Assembly (NCBI GenBank): GCA_017655985.1
Contig: JACJVS010000004.1
Coordinates: forward strand, 3,813,501-3,877,500
From: Incumbomyces delicatus
Taxonomy: Eukaryota; Ascomycota; Eurotiomycetes; Chaetothyriales; Trichomeriaceae
DNA length: 64,000 nt
Direction: 5' to 3'
Under the pieces are notes generated by a model, which saw only the letters and a program-made list of their open reading frames with translations, was not told the origin of the DNA and made no database searches. Below are positions 32,501-42,326 of this stretch, in pieces; within the stretch, counting starts at the first letter, position 1; each line of letters opens with the position of its first letter. The position numbers and the translations under genes were made by a program.

Positions 32501-32953
32501 TTGCTGAAGCACTCGCGCATTCGGCTCAGTTTCTATGGCATACAGTAACAAAAATCCAAGTGATGTATGCAAGACAACGAGGCTCCCATCTGGTCGAAAG
32601 TGAACGCCAACATTGATGCCATAGCTCAATATTGACTTTTCAGATCTTTTCAGCGAGGTGAGGATCACTGCCGGCCTCACGGCCCAGATTTCAAGGTTCT
32701 TGGGCAACAAGACGGCAAATAAATGTTCAGCGCGGGCAACCTTGAGGTCAACAATCCTGAGCGGATGCTCGTTTGGCCCATCAAAGTCGCGGGCGTGACC
32801 AGAGGTGTGTCTAGTCGCCTTCTCGTCACCATTCAGATCTCCGTCACCATCGATCAAGTCGGGATCCTCAGCATCATTGGAAATTTCGTTGTTCGAAAGG
32901 TCATCTGCTGCATGTCGCGCAAAGACTTGAGGCACGCCGCTTGGCCAATACAT
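29519..32953 (-). CDS. RIC1: Ric1, subunit of the Ric1-Rgp1 exchange factor for Ypt6/Rab6
   Basis: Intron-free gene, 1144 residues, from ATG at 32953. The N-terminus MYWPSGVPQVFA is the typical Ric1 opening. A beta-propeller region follows, with LFAVLLPKNLEIWAVRPAVIL near residue 80, ALTWSSDGYCLFAGFTTGWAIWSVFG near 370 and ISQDGRYIAVAGRRGLAHYS near 500. The RIC1 domain occupies about 770-1060 and includes IPVDFYPLSILLNKGIVLGIE, FLPYVLRHEL, AFAIAHQYQNLTYFPHALEILLHIVL and SFWQYLFAHLPSPEAMFEQAL. An Asn/Ser-rich insert lies in the middle of that domain. With Rgp1, Ric1 activates the Golgi Rab Ypt6 for endosome-to-Golgi traffic. Gene length and order of blocks match the family. Confidence 0.94.
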   Translation of the reverse strand: MYWPSGVPQVFARHAADDLSNNEISNDAEDPDLIDGDGDLNGDEKATRHTSGHARDFDGPNEHPLRIVDLKVARAEHLFAVLLPKNLEIWAVRPAVILTSLKRSEKSILSYGINVGVHFRPDGSLVVLHTSLGFLLLYAIETEPNARVLQQRTQDSHTRKQSIARTFGLVETNGQAEVVLRFRKTIKIDAGIKSVLPTDHDFIVATKKPTAVQCIRWETQQGIHQTSTQLLSKMSWLDGRSSIAFMTHDRAMNLSVWLDSDGAAYAVRRVRPAAFSRASSGESSQSSASSSQLPAKLFDGYKFYSPTESLDRASLVAINARFSLIALATRSGKILCFAAKDYSGNIPLSHSYKTSLISTSALDIKALTWSSDGYCLFAGFTTGWAIWSVFGKEGASTSTVNATMAENNCEKWLLGIETACWISSSLEMLLTSPHDTRIWKLEFSRSAAAGCFSCANLVRALQQTPSELTVYRGHELPDLTSISNDASLWHHTQYPVAYLHNQWPVKTAVISQDGRYIAVAGRRGLAHYSVSSGRWRTFSDLAVESAFAVRGGMCWFNHILAVATEHAQGYDLRLYSRDQELGRVPLHAEMFAMPIAFVGPSGEDSLLVYTYENILYHFILNITERGAQLFQLGQIAFHGLVRAPSRVRSVSWILPEHQLRNGDPSRDVEHAAVLFLVDDKLVLLHPSRTPDDAIKYDMRVIAHQVEYYILMRDQIYFNFTETLGESAPQTPSPGSIFGPNRNPIHYSLRDSLWIFTGENLCLWSDLRELLQSMVGLATSSTKQSLLSIPVDFYPLSILLNKGIVLGIESEVMQRRDVNFAQFRGVIRTQLFLPYVLRHELLEANDTAVAFAIAHQYQNLTYFPHALEILLHIVLDDEADRRRNNSNNNNKSEPPSSSSLAAADSSSSAEPLPAILSFLQLALSPESYLATIVQCIRKTEFSFWQYLFAHLPSPEAMFEQALFLKDLKTASGYLIVMQTTVEEEQEDQIVDERTDLANRRRFEEQIVRLMSLAKSKNDFELCSELARFMIGIDPRGEVLRRVVQKLGFRGANSGGGVDGSGSSGSGSMYLQPQRARLSSKNMALQDAETTHAARPPNLGRLDMRLTRLLVEEPTSAGAESEGLMSRSSGGDYFSASPGEYSGGHR

Positions 32954-33952
32954 ATCTCGGATCTTCAGTGCCCGCGTTCGCGTACATCTTTAATATTGAC
33001 CATATCCAAAACGGGAAAGAAACTAGACCGAGTGCCTTGGAGGTGCTTACATCAAAACTGCCGAAGCCGCAGTGGCTGTCCTCACGAACAGCGACACATT
33101 CAGCGGTGCAAGGATGAAAACTCAAGATCGCATTGCTGTGTCGTTGTTTGAGTTAGACAAATGATGGACCAGCCTTCTACAGACGAAGCTCATCTGTGGT
33201 CGGCGGATGGCCAAAACGAAGTGTTTGTCGTCAACGCTTGCCAATGTGGCTCCATCTTTTTCCGCTTACCGAGAAAGAGCACACAAAATCACGTGACAAG
33301 CCGACCTGCAACGTGGGGGCCGACGGACTGCGAGAAATACATTTTCAACGATTCCTAACGCGTTCTTCGCCACGCTCATACTTCATCAGACACCAGGATG
33401 TGGCCAGGTCAGATTTATATCCACCCTAGTGGTGGCATGCTGCTCCACGTTGCGTACCTAGGTAGTACACTTCGCACGAAATGGAGCGAAAACAGCGTCG
33501 CGAAACACGCAAGCATCGGCTCGACACTTCCGATAATCTAGGGGTCAAGGTTTGATCTCGCTGATTCATGCTTGCCGACCTATACCAGTTAGGGCTGCAA
33601 CTCTGCTGATCTGTCTTGGCTGCCTTTTATGTCCCGTGCACTGCCTGTGCAACCCGGGGTCGGCGAAGGCATCAGCATTTCCTAACGTCCTATTTGCTTC
33701 TTTCGATTCTCCCAGCTCCTCCTGGTGGGTTCCTGCTGCTCCCAAATGATCTGAATCGCTTAAGGAGCATTCAGAGCTTCACGAATCGCCGAGCTTGCCT
33801 CTTGTCATCATTCGTAGCTTCGACTTTCGGCATTCTAACTCCTGCAGCGATTTTCAAGCACAAGTGTTTAGCTTCATCTCAGCAGGGCTAGTATTCTAGG
33901 TCTCTTGAGCCTCTCACCGTCAGAACAATACACCACCTCGTGCATTTCCACT
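32954..33952. promoter_or_regulatory. divergent promoter region of RIC1 and a membrane-protein gene
   Basis: About 1 kb. A perfect TCACGTGA lies at 33289-33296, 336 bp upstream of RIC1, and a TACCTAGGTA palindrome at 33455-33464. No gene is supported; the short open frames here are of biased composition only. Confidence 0.5.
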
Positions 33953-35371
33953 ATGCAGGTGCAATTTCAAAACTGCCCCAGAGAAAATGCTGCAGATGAG
34001 GAAAGCACTGAGTCCACTATGGGGAGAGATGCAGTCGCCGGTGGCCCTGTTTGGGTCTGCTCTCATAATGAAGTTCAAAAGCCAATAGGCAGCAACGATT
34101 CCAAGCGCACCCATGCCGCCGCACTTGCTCTTGACCTAGCATCTACCAGCTCGTGGTCCGATGCGTTTCTACCATCTGGTGCCTCCACTGACGAAAGTAT
34201 AAGTGCGAACATGCCCCGCATGCAGGAAACTACATCCTCTCGACAATCTATTGCAACTGAAGACACTGATCGAGGTCCGCCTCCAAGATACTCTTTCTCT
34301 GATAGCCCTGAACCTGAAAACATGAATCACTCGTCCTCGCAACGAGGAGTGACTACATCAGCTGGACTGAAGCCTTGCACTGAACAGCAAGAATATCGAG
34401 ACAACCCTGATACTCCTCTCATGGATGAATTTAGAGAAAAGCCACCTAATGACCTGAGCCTTTGGACGCGAGCCAACGATGCCGCAAAGTCCCGACGCTG
34501 CCGGATGGCTCTTCTGCGTGCTGCTATCGGACTCATAGTTCTAACCCTCGTGGGTGTCGTATTTTCACACCTTCATGTACGCCATTTCCATAATAGTCGG
34601 CCTCAAGCTAATTCTTAATAGGCCAATCGTCAGATCGTTCAAAGGGAGCTGCCCTTGATATCAACTGGACCGTCTCATCATCATCATGTGCAACACGAAG
34701 ATATCAAAGGACGTTTCGAACTTCGAGATAGACTCGACCTATCTACCACAACTGGTACCATTGATATTGAGATCGACCTACAGGCAGGCAACGGCACTGC
34801 GGAGCTCATTCTGAGAAGCACCACCGGCACCATCAAGCTTGGCGTAAGCGAGTCTTGGTGGATGCGACGAGAAAGAAGTCGACGACCAATTCGCACCGAA
34901 ATCAAGACTGTTACAGGCAGCGTCGTTGCGATGATTCTGCTAGGGAATGGGGCATATGCGTCTGTGGACACTGTGTCTGGCACGCAAGATTTGCGGGTCT
35001 ATGTCTATGAGGCTGGCAAGGATAATGAGGTCTCAGAGCTCGTTACGCGTTCGTATATCGGCGATCAGACGGTGGACTTGATCAACTTTGGTGGTTTTGA
35101 ATCTAAAATATCTAATATTAAGGCTGAGCACCATAGCTTTGGGACGGCGAATTTGGATCTTCGTTATTCTCATTCCTGGAGAGGCAAGGTGCATGCTGTC
35201 TCTTCTCCAGTCGGGAGCGTTGAGGTCCAGGGTGCTGCCCATCTGGTCTTCGACAAGAAGGACAAACACGAGGTATTGGCACACAAAGGCTCGGATACCC
35301 ATCGAAATACGATCAATGCGGTTAGTGACGGGACAGGCAATGTTTTATTCAAATCGTGGTACAATTGGTAG
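33953..35371 (+). CDS. single-pass membrane protein with DUF7330-like C-terminal domain
   Basis: Two exons: 33953-34576 (208 codons) and 34622-35371, with a 45-bp intron (GTACGC...TTAATAG) in phase 0, giving 457 residues. ATG at 33953 is the first methionine. Residues 1-180 are Ser/Thr/Asp-rich and probably disordered; a PPPRYSFSDSPEPE stretch lies near 106-119. One transmembrane helix follows (about 183-205, MALLRAAIGLIVLTLVGVVF) after a basic RRCR, suggesting a cytoplasmic N-terminus. The rest is beta-rich with repeating STTGTI / TGS / SGTQD turns (FELRDRLDLSTTTGTIDIEI), as in the fungal DUF7330/adhesin-like beta-solenoid fold. Function is unknown. The intron is short but the joint is clean. 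Confidence 0.75.
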
Positions 35372-36483
35372 GTATTTAGGCACTGAATGACTAGACAGAT
35401 GGCTACGGGTAGTGGACACACAGTGGTCTGTTACGCTGAGCGGCACCTTCAGGGAGCTGGGGAGCTCCTCAAAATATGTGTTAGATTTTAGACATTCTCG
35501 ATAATCAGTCACGATCATCGAACGATTAATTCCTTCCTCAACAGTTTCCAAGCTCGTCAGACCAGTCGTTCTTCTGCTGCTAGAATTGCAACGACTAAAC
35601 TCAACGCTTGCGCGGAGTTGCTCGTGTTGCTCTTACGACTGCTTTGCTGTGGCTTTGTAAGCAATTCTCCGCTTCGCAGGACACTTTCTCCCATCTTGAC
35701 TGATGCGGCATCAGTAGTGGATCCGAGGCCGACCACCTGCGTTTTTGGACATTGGTTCTTGCCCGTTTATCCCCACAACAATACGCAAGAGTCCCGGTAA
35801 TGATCCGGTAATCTTGCATCGCTCAACGACAGAGGAGTGACATCTACCACGGACCCCGTCGTCAAACATATAACAATACAGGGGGCTATCATTTGCGCGT
35901 TGCCTAAAATGTGGTACGAGGTACTTCGCACTAAATACCAGGAAAATGACATTGATTGTCGATGCTTGATTGGCGCGGACTTCGTTATGGTCCTCATCCA
36001 GATTGAGGCATTGGACACTGGGAACTTAGAGGGCGACAACAGCAGGAAAATGTACCAGGTTAAAATGACAGGTAGAAAGTTGATTTCGCCCTGCTCCGTT
36101 CTCTTGCAATACCTGAGGCGTGCCTGGGTACCTAGGTAGGTAAAGGAGTAACGGGACCCCACTTGCTTGGTCCAAAAAATGACAATGGTGATTCGTTCCC
36201 TGCTTAGTCACACCACATCCCACCTAGCAGTCTGGACTTGGCTTATTCGCAACGGCGCCCTATGGCTTCTGCGCCAGGCACTATCTAAACCAATTACGAC
36301 CTAAAAACAATTCCTCGATTGGTGTGGCTGTGCAAATTAAGACTTGGTTTGAGTGTTATCCACAGGTTCGATCAGATGTCTGTTACGACGTATTATCTCA
36401 TTTTACTGGTGTTGGGTCGCTACAATATTGATTTTACTTCCACCGATACTGCAGTCTAAGGTCTTTCCAAATCGTATTCCATC
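35372..36483. other. intergenic
   Basis: 1.1 kb between two + strand genes, with a TACCTAGGTA palindrome at 36129-36138. Open frames of 100-130 codons on both strands around 35770-36160 overlap each other and show no family motif, so I do not call them. Confidence 0.45.
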
Positions 36484-39426
36484 ATGAGGCTAGATGATGT
36501 TACCACCCCGTTTTTACTAACTAAGCTTGACAGCTGCGACGATGATTCTCTAGCTGCTTGTCGTCGACCTGAAATGGTCGCCTCCGTTTTGGACCCCAGG
36601 AAGTGCTGCGAGCCATTGGCTCCATTCGATGTCAATTTGCATGCAGCTGTGTTTGGACAAAAATCAACGCTAGATAGTGAAGCATGCGTTCCGAATCGTC
36701 CAGAGAGCTTCTCGGACCCGTACCTATATCCAACTTTGACGGAGAATGAGCTCACTCGACTCTCCGTCTTCTGGTACTATACCAAAGACCTGTGGGAGGA
36801 TGACGAAACATTTAAAAAGCTGCACCAGATTCTCGGTCTCACGAAGCAGTATCTGGGTTGGGAAATTGGTCTCATCGGTCTGCTCGACGCCCGGACCTAC
36901 AGCTGTGCTATCACCTCCAACATTCCTGTAGCAAAGATTCCTCGTCGAGAAAGCACATGCGCTCACACCGTGAATCAGCCCCCGGGTACTGTCTTCACAC
37001 TTCCGGACATGTCCCAAGATTGGCGTTTCAAACATTCTCCATCGGTCGAGATGGGTGGTTTACGAAGCTACGCTGGAACACAGATTTACTTGACGCTCCA
37101 TAACGGGGAGCATGTTGTATTTGGCACCCTATGTGTTGCTTCAACGTCTGTTCAACCACTTCTAAATGAAGCTCAAAAGATCGCGCTCATTCGAGCTGCT
37201 AACTTGGTCGTGGGAGAGTTGATTAGTCGTAACCGCATCATACGCCTTCGCCGACGTGAAGCCATGGAGGAGACATTATCAAAGCTGCGCCTCATCAGCC
37301 ACCAAGACGACATTCAAGCCTCGGTGAAGGAAGCCGTCCTACAGCGGTGCCCCGGTTCACATGTCGTTGTCACCAAAGTCATAGACGGACAAGTCGAGTT
37401 ACAGGGCAAGACACTAGTACAATGCTCGCGTACAGAGACGACGCTGTGGGAGGACTTAAAGGCTCTCGAGTCTTATCTAAGAGCTCCTGGTATTGCCGAA
37501 GATGACCTCGCCGAACAGCCAGTCCGAGCAGTCGTCACACATATTTTACCCGGCAATCAAGCATTGGTGATATCATCCAATCACATCAAACATGTTTTCG
37601 ATGATCTAGACTCGTGGTTTGCGGATCAGTGCGCTAAGATCATTGGCACTGTGATACAGGCCCAGGCCCTGAAAGAAGCTCTCGCCGCCAAGGAGAAGTT
37701 CCTGCGCTCAGTCACGCATGAGCTACGTACGCCTATTCACGGTATACTCAGCAGTACCGAACTACTGCAAGATGAACTCAATATCAAGAGTCCTACCGAT
37801 TATGGATGCTCGGTTCGTCCGGCAATCTCAACTCCAAACCAGCCACGAATCGATCCTAATACCCTGCTGCGCGCCATCAAAAAGTCAGGAGCTGAGCTCC
37901 TGACTACCATGAATAGTATACTAAAGTTTAACTCTCTATCAGATGCTAATCTCGCCGCTACGCCCATCGACTATAATTTGCGGTGTCTTGAGTCTGATGT
38001 TCTTGGTGAGATCTTCGCGTCGACCTCCGCGGAACACTCCACAGGTATCTCAATCCGTTTTGTGTTCCAACTTGACACCACCATGTCAAGTGTTGTGATT
38101 GACGCAGATATTCTGAAAGAACTCCTGAAATGTCTAGTAAGCAATGCCATTGCTGCAACGAAAAGCGGCACTGTGGAAGTGATAGTCTCAGCCTTGAAAC
38201 CACTGGAAGAATTGAGATTTGAAGTAGTTGACACGGGTACTGGAATCGGTCAAGAATATCAAAAGAAGATCTTCCAAGCTTTCGAAAAGCTGAACATTCA
38301 TTCCCTGGGCGCCGGCCTTGGGTTGAACATTGCAACAAGCCTTGCTGATGTGCTCAATGGGCGACTGTCTCTTGTCGATTCACAACCCGGTAGAGGTTCC
38401 CGTTTCCGGGTCGACATACCGTATGTGCCAACATGTACATCGAATTCGCTCCTAGCACGGCCAAAAGTCGTGAAGACTCGCCATCTACCATCACACTATT
38501 GCGTGTTGCCGAGGTCTGGGCAAAGCCTTCATCTCCTGTCTTTCATCGATGATGAACTTTCCCGACATGGGCTGATCAAAAGTAGTATCGCTCAAGGTTC
38601 ACTCATCATCACAAATCTGCCAGACCAATTCACAAACAATGGAGTGGAAGTGAATAACTTTGAGGACTTAATTGGACCCCATCCAATCATGGTCGTGTGT
38701 GAAAAACTGGATGAGGAGCTTGACAGACGGATCATGGACAATGTCAACTCAAACTATGGCTTCGCTCTCTGTGGTCCTCTGTATGCCGAGCGCTTTGCTG
38801 AACTTCTCTTGAATTTTGACAATGGCTTTGGTGATGCTAGCCTAGCACGAGCAATTGGCCAACTGAGCACGGACCAGCTTCATTCTACACGCAAGTCATT
38901 TGTCACACCACAAGCTTCTGTCCACGATCCTCCACCGCCCTACACATTAGCTTCAGGAGAAATCCAATCTCCATTTGAAACATCCGATTCACGTCCTATC
39001 AAGGCGTTGATTGTTGATGACAATATCATCAACTTGAAGGTTCTTCAACTCTTCTGCAAGAAACGACATATAGCTCACATTTCTGCAATCAATGGATATG
39101 AAGCTGTCTCCGAATACCGCGGTGCTGTTACGTCGCAAATGTGCGAAGGTGATCCGGATACCATCTTGTCGCCGTTTACCTTGGTTTTCATGGATCTACA
39201 AATGCCAGAATGCGACGGCTTAGAAGCCGTCAAGCAAATTCGAACGTTGGAAAAGACGATGCACCTGCGGCCGTCGGTAATCTTCATGGTTACAGGCCAA
39301 GATTCGGCGGCTGACCGAAAGAGCTCTTTCGAGGCTGGCGTGGACGATTTCTACGTCAAGCCTGTCAGCATGAAGAGACTTGCAACAGCCATAGCGTTTC
39401 ACTTTCCCAAATTTAGCACCCTATAA
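36484..39426 (+). CDS. hybrid histidine kinase (GAF - HisKA - HATPase - receiver)
   Basis: Intron-free gene of 980 residues, ATG at 36484. A GAF-type sensor domain spans about 100-260 (LGWEIGLIGLLDARTYSC, FTLPDMSQDWRF, RSYAGTQIYL, FGTLCVAS). A helix (about 265-290) links to a second low-similarity region. The phosphoacceptor H-box SVTHELRTPIHGIL has His412. The ATPase domain has the N-box SNAIAATKSG, the G1 box VVDTGTGIGQEYQKKIFQAFEK, and the G2 box GAGLGLNIATSLADVLNG. A receiver domain fills about 840-970, with the acidic pair in IVDDNIINLKVLQ, phosphoacceptor Asp904 in FMDLQMPECDGLEAV, Thr in FMVTGQDS and Lys in FYVKPVSMKRL. No transmembrane segment, so a cytosolic phosphorelay sensor is expected, feeding an HPt protein outside this window. 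The ligand is unknown. Confidence 0.93.
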   Translation: MRLDDVTTPFLLTKLDSCDDDSLAACRRPEMVASVLDPRKCCEPLAPFDVNLHAAVFGQKSTLDSEACVPNRPESFSDPYLYPTLTENELTRLSVFWYYTKDLWEDDETFKKLHQILGLTKQYLGWEIGLIGLLDARTYSCAITSNIPVAKIPRRESTCAHTVNQPPGTVFTLPDMSQDWRFKHSPSVEMGGLRSYAGTQIYLTLHNGEHVVFGTLCVASTSVQPLLNEAQKIALIRAANLVVGELISRNRIIRLRRREAMEETLSKLRLISHQDDIQASVKEAVLQRCPGSHVVVTKVIDGQVELQGKTLVQCSRTETTLWEDLKALESYLRAPGIAEDDLAEQPVRAVVTHILPGNQALVISSNHIKHVFDDLDSWFADQCAKIIGTVIQAQALKEALAAKEKFLRSVTHELRTPIHGILSSTELLQDELNIKSPTDYGCSVRPAISTPNQPRIDPNTLLRAIKKSGAELLTTMNSILKFNSLSDANLAATPIDYNLRCLESDVLGEIFASTSAEHSTGISIRFVFQLDTTMSSVVIDADILKELLKCLVSNAIAATKSGTVEVIVSALKPLEELRFEVVDTGTGIGQEYQKKIFQAFEKLNIHSLGAGLGLNIATSLADVLNGRLSLVDSQPGRGSRFRVDIPYVPTCTSNSLLARPKVVKTRHLPSHYCVLPRSGQSLHLLSFIDDELSRHGLIKSSIAQGSLIITNLPDQFTNNGVEVNNFEDLIGPHPIMVVCEKLDEELDRRIMDNVNSNYGFALCGPLYAERFAELLLNFDNGFGDASLARAIGQLSTDQLHSTRKSFVTPQASVHDPPPPYTLASGEIQSPFETSDSRPIKALIVDDNIINLKVLQLFCKKRHIAHISAINGYEAVSEYRGAVTSQMCEGDPDTILSPFTLVFMDLQMPECDGLEAVKQIRTLEKTMHLRPSVIFMVTGQDSAADRKSSFEAGVDDFYVKPVSMKRLATAIAFHFPKFSTL

Positions 39427-40030
39427 ATGATTCTATAGTTCTCTCTACTCAGCTGTTGATAGTCATTTCTGATTAATGAACGATGCACGTAAGAATGAAC
39501 ATACTCGTTGTTCTAATACAAAACGTCTTGAGGTAGTATGCGATGCAGCAGAATTCCCCCCCAAGATCGCTTTTTCTCCACCGCGCTGCTGCTTACTCTG
39601 TGCAGGACTAGTTCATTCTGCTGCACCCCAGGTATCGGTGTGCCTCTATGTCCATGAAGAGAGAGAGACTCTCCCGCTAAACTTGGCGCGTACGACCACG
39701 GTGTCCAGAAAAATCATATATCTTCCCAGTTGAAGCATACAGGAGTTTTGTCGGGGTGTACAAGTGCAAAAGCAATACACAGCCTCAAGGTGGTGTGATG
39801 TTGAAAGTTGAACTATTCCAAGGTCACAAGAGGTAATTTCCAACGTATTCTAAAGTCGTATTACACATTCCTAGTAAGATGGCCTTCATCATATATTGTA
39901 TATGAGAAGTCTTGGAGTCTAGGTATCAATGTAGGTACGTGGAGAAAGGTCGGCGTGAGTTTGCTAATTATCTTTTCCACACATATCAACGGCCTTCCAC
40001 TAAACTAGCTTGACGTTGCCTCTCATGTCC
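39427..40030. other. intergenic between convergent genes
   Basis: 604 bp between convergent stops. AT-moderate, with no recognisable gene. Confidence 0.5.
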
Positions 40031-40987
40031 TCACCAGAACAAATCCTGGTGGATCATCTTCAGCATCACAGCCTCAGGCCCATACGGCTGGAGGAAACGC
40101 TCGATTTGAATGGGCCAGTCATCCTTACTCCAGCGGAACGCCAGGAAAGCCGCGAAATATTCCCAGTATTCTGGATACCAACCACAGCTTTCCCAATCCA
40201 CCACGCAGACCTCCCAATCCGTACTGTCAGTTCCAGTGCTCTTCTTCTTCACTATAATGTTCTTGCGCTGCACGTCAGAATGTGTCAGCACAGATGGGTG
40301 CTCTCTTTTCAGAGCTGGAGCGAAATTATTCTCATAGAAGTCGGCTAAGCAGCAATAACGCTGATTCCCTTGCCAGTTGATTCTTGATCGTTTCGCCAAG
40401 CCCTTTACGAGCTGACCCCCGTCTTCGAAAGGGCCGTCGATTTCAATATCCTTCGGTTGTGAGAAGAACATGTAGTGCGGTAGCGCGCCACCAGAAATGC
40501 CACAGATTTGACCAGGGCCTGGTAAGCTTCGGAGAGCGTCGAAGGTAGTCTTCAGCTTGGCAAAAATGGTGGCTTTGTCCGAGTCATTAAGACTTGGCCA
40601 TTGTTCCTCAAGCGTGGCTCCGTCAACAAGTTCAGTCACCATGACAAGAAATGAGTTTTCGATGAATTCGCTGAATGGACCAGGCTCTTCCCATATTGCA
40701 TAGAGTCTGGGTGCGTTTACTTGAGGTAGATTGCGTTCCAGGTAGAGTAGGCTCTGAGCCTCAACGGAGTTCATGCGGCCATATTTGACCACAAAGTGCT
40801 TTCCCACTGTAACTACACGGCGTGCGTCAAAGCTTTGTTGACCGTTGAGGACGTTTTCCGCCGATCTTATTTCGTCGATACTTGGAATAGGGCAGGGGAG
40901 AAGTTTGCTATCTCTGAAGAACGGAAGACATAGAGTTTGTGGGTCTTGAGACGCCGTTGTGTGATCGACAGCTAGAGCCTCACCCAT
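40031..40987 (-). CDS. aminoglycoside-phosphotransferase (APH)-fold kinase, unknown substrate
   Basis: 318 residues, single exon, ATG at 40987. The protein has the APH/choline-kinase-like fold: an ATP-lysine candidate in HFVVKYG (Lys68) with Glu76 in SVEAQSL, the hinge MVTELVDGATLEEQW at about 116-130, the catalytic loop VLTHSDVQRKNIIV (His236, Asp238, Asn243) and the metal motif VVDWESCGWYPEYWEY (Asp264). This pattern is common in a very large fungal family whose substrates are mostly unknown, ranging from small molecules to proteins. The canonical HxDxxxxN loop is conserved, so activity is likely. The family is expanded in filamentous fungi and often lies in accessory regions. Confidence 0.88.
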   Translation of the reverse strand: MGEALAVDHTTASQDPQTLCLPFFRDSKLLPCPIPSIDEIRSAENVLNGQQSFDARRVVTVGKHFVVKYGRMNSVEAQSLLYLERNLPQVNAPRLYAIWEEPGPFSEFIENSFLVMVTELVDGATLEEQWPSLNDSDKATIFAKLKTTFDALRSLPGPGQICGISGGALPHYMFFSQPKDIEIDGPFEDGGQLVKGLAKRSRINWQGNQRYCCLADFYENNFAPALKREHPSVLTHSDVQRKNIIVKKKSTGTDSTDWEVCVVDWESCGWYPEYWEYFAAFLAFRWSKDDWPIQIERFLQPYGPEAVMLKMIHQDLFW

Positions 40988-41810
40988 CCTATCTTGGACT
41001 TCGGACGGAAGTAAGATGTAGTGGTCACAAATAAGGCTTAATTCTTCGATTGATTGCGTAGGCTACTATCAATGGTCGTATCAGAGTCTCATCCTCAAGA
41101 GGTAGAATTATGTTGATGACCGAGGCTTTTATGAGCGCTGGCCGCTTAGGAATTAGCACTCGCCTCGGATGATTGTTTGTAACATATGTCACTAGTAGGT
41201 CGGCGGATGCTGCGTCAGCTTGTGCATGAGCCGTCAATAGTGTGACAAACACGTCTAGAAGGGGTCGGAGGAAGCTGCTAAGCGAAATCTTGCCTCGTTT
41301 CGCGCTGAGAACGAAACGTTAAGTGTGTCACCCAGGTAAGTTAGCTTAGATCAAACCTTTTCATGCTTACGCCTGACCTTTCACGTTTTTAGCGTATTTG
41401 TTCTAGGCCAAGGCAGCTAGGCAGCAAAATTCATACGCACAACGTTATATTTCTGTGTTGATGACGATTTGTGAGTCGAGTGGCCGGTTAAGCCAAAAGA
41501 ACCACCAATGTACCATATTGATATATACCTAATGGGGGTGTCTCAAACACTACTACGATCCGACCCCGTAGGTCAGGGTGCTGACCGACTAAGCGCCTTC
41601 TTGAAACTTCGAAAGGAAATCGCTACGGTGGAGTTCCAAATATGGCAGGCGCATCAGGCATGTTAGAGGAAAGAGAAATACCGGTATTGTTATTGCCCTC
41701 TTTCAATCCATCTTCTTTCTGATTTCATTTCGAACCCCCCAATAGCTACGGGCCCTCTACTCACTTCCAGTGCAAATCAATCAGCGTTGTATCATTGCCC
41801 TGTAACCAAC
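40988..41810. other. divergent intergenic region
   Basis: About 820 bp between the divergent APH gene and the 171-residue protein gene. A 75-codon open frame on - (41025-41252) reads plausibly but has no recognisable domain, and it could be a promoter-overlapping chance frame. No repeats stand out. Confidence 0.4.
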
Positions 41811-42326
41811 ATGAGTGCTACACCAGCAAAATATGATGTCTACATGGTTCAATACACGATAACCTTCCCAGATCCTGATATGCCTCAGCCAAGGTACCAC
41901 CATGTCATCTTTGTTGAGACTGATCCTAGTACTGGTACTGGATGGATTCACCATGTTACGGGCGACCTGGTCCAAGGCATGCACTACGAAAGAAAACCTG
42001 GTCGGTGGCCCCCAACTTCCGATAGCTTCTACAAAATGTTCCTATTGGGGAGTATCCCTTCTGCTCAATACCCGGCGTCGATCGACAACACCTTGGTGAA
42101 CTGCCCTCCGCCCCCAAGGCAAAAGGCTTTCAACCCGCAGACGAACAAAACCGAGCCAATTAAACCCGATGGCAAATTCTACAAGCCCGGTGAGCAGAGG
42201 CAACTGTTGCGGAAGTGCACCGAATGGACTGTAGAGCAGGCAATCCCTGCTCTCAGAGCAACAGGGATTCTGCCGTCACAACTGCCTCAACAGAACTTCT
42301 CGAGTGCCCCTACCAAGAAGGGCTAA
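41811..42326 (+). CDS. uncharacterised fungal protein, 171 residues
   Basis: Single exon from ATG at 41811, the first methionine; the frame reaches 41787 only through a TTG. I do not recognise a named domain. The sequence is compact and soluble with no signal peptide or membrane segment: an N-terminal strand set YDVYMVQYTITFPDPDMPQPRYHHVIFVETD, a turn GTGWIHHVTGDLVQGMHYE, then SDSFYKMFLLGSIPSAQYP and a charged C-terminal helix EWTVEQAIPALRATGIL. The repeated histidines and the PPP/KPDGKFYKPGEQR stretch look conserved, as in small lineage-restricted ascomycete families, but function is unknown. Coding quality is good by composition. Confidence 0.7.
   Translation: MSATPAKYDVYMVQYTITFPDPDMPQPRYHHVIFVETDPSTGTGWIHHVTGDLVQGMHYERKPGRWPPTSDSFYKMFLLGSIPSAQYPASIDNTLVNCPPPPRQKAFNPQTNKTEPIKPDGKFYKPGEQRQLLRKCTEWTVEQAIPALRATGILPSQLPQQNFSSAPTKKG

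Noticed and set aside
41555..41600. tRNA-like stretch with GGTCAGGGTGCTGACC
   Set aside because: A stem-like repeat is present, but no T-loop GGTTCGA or proper acceptor stem could be drawn.
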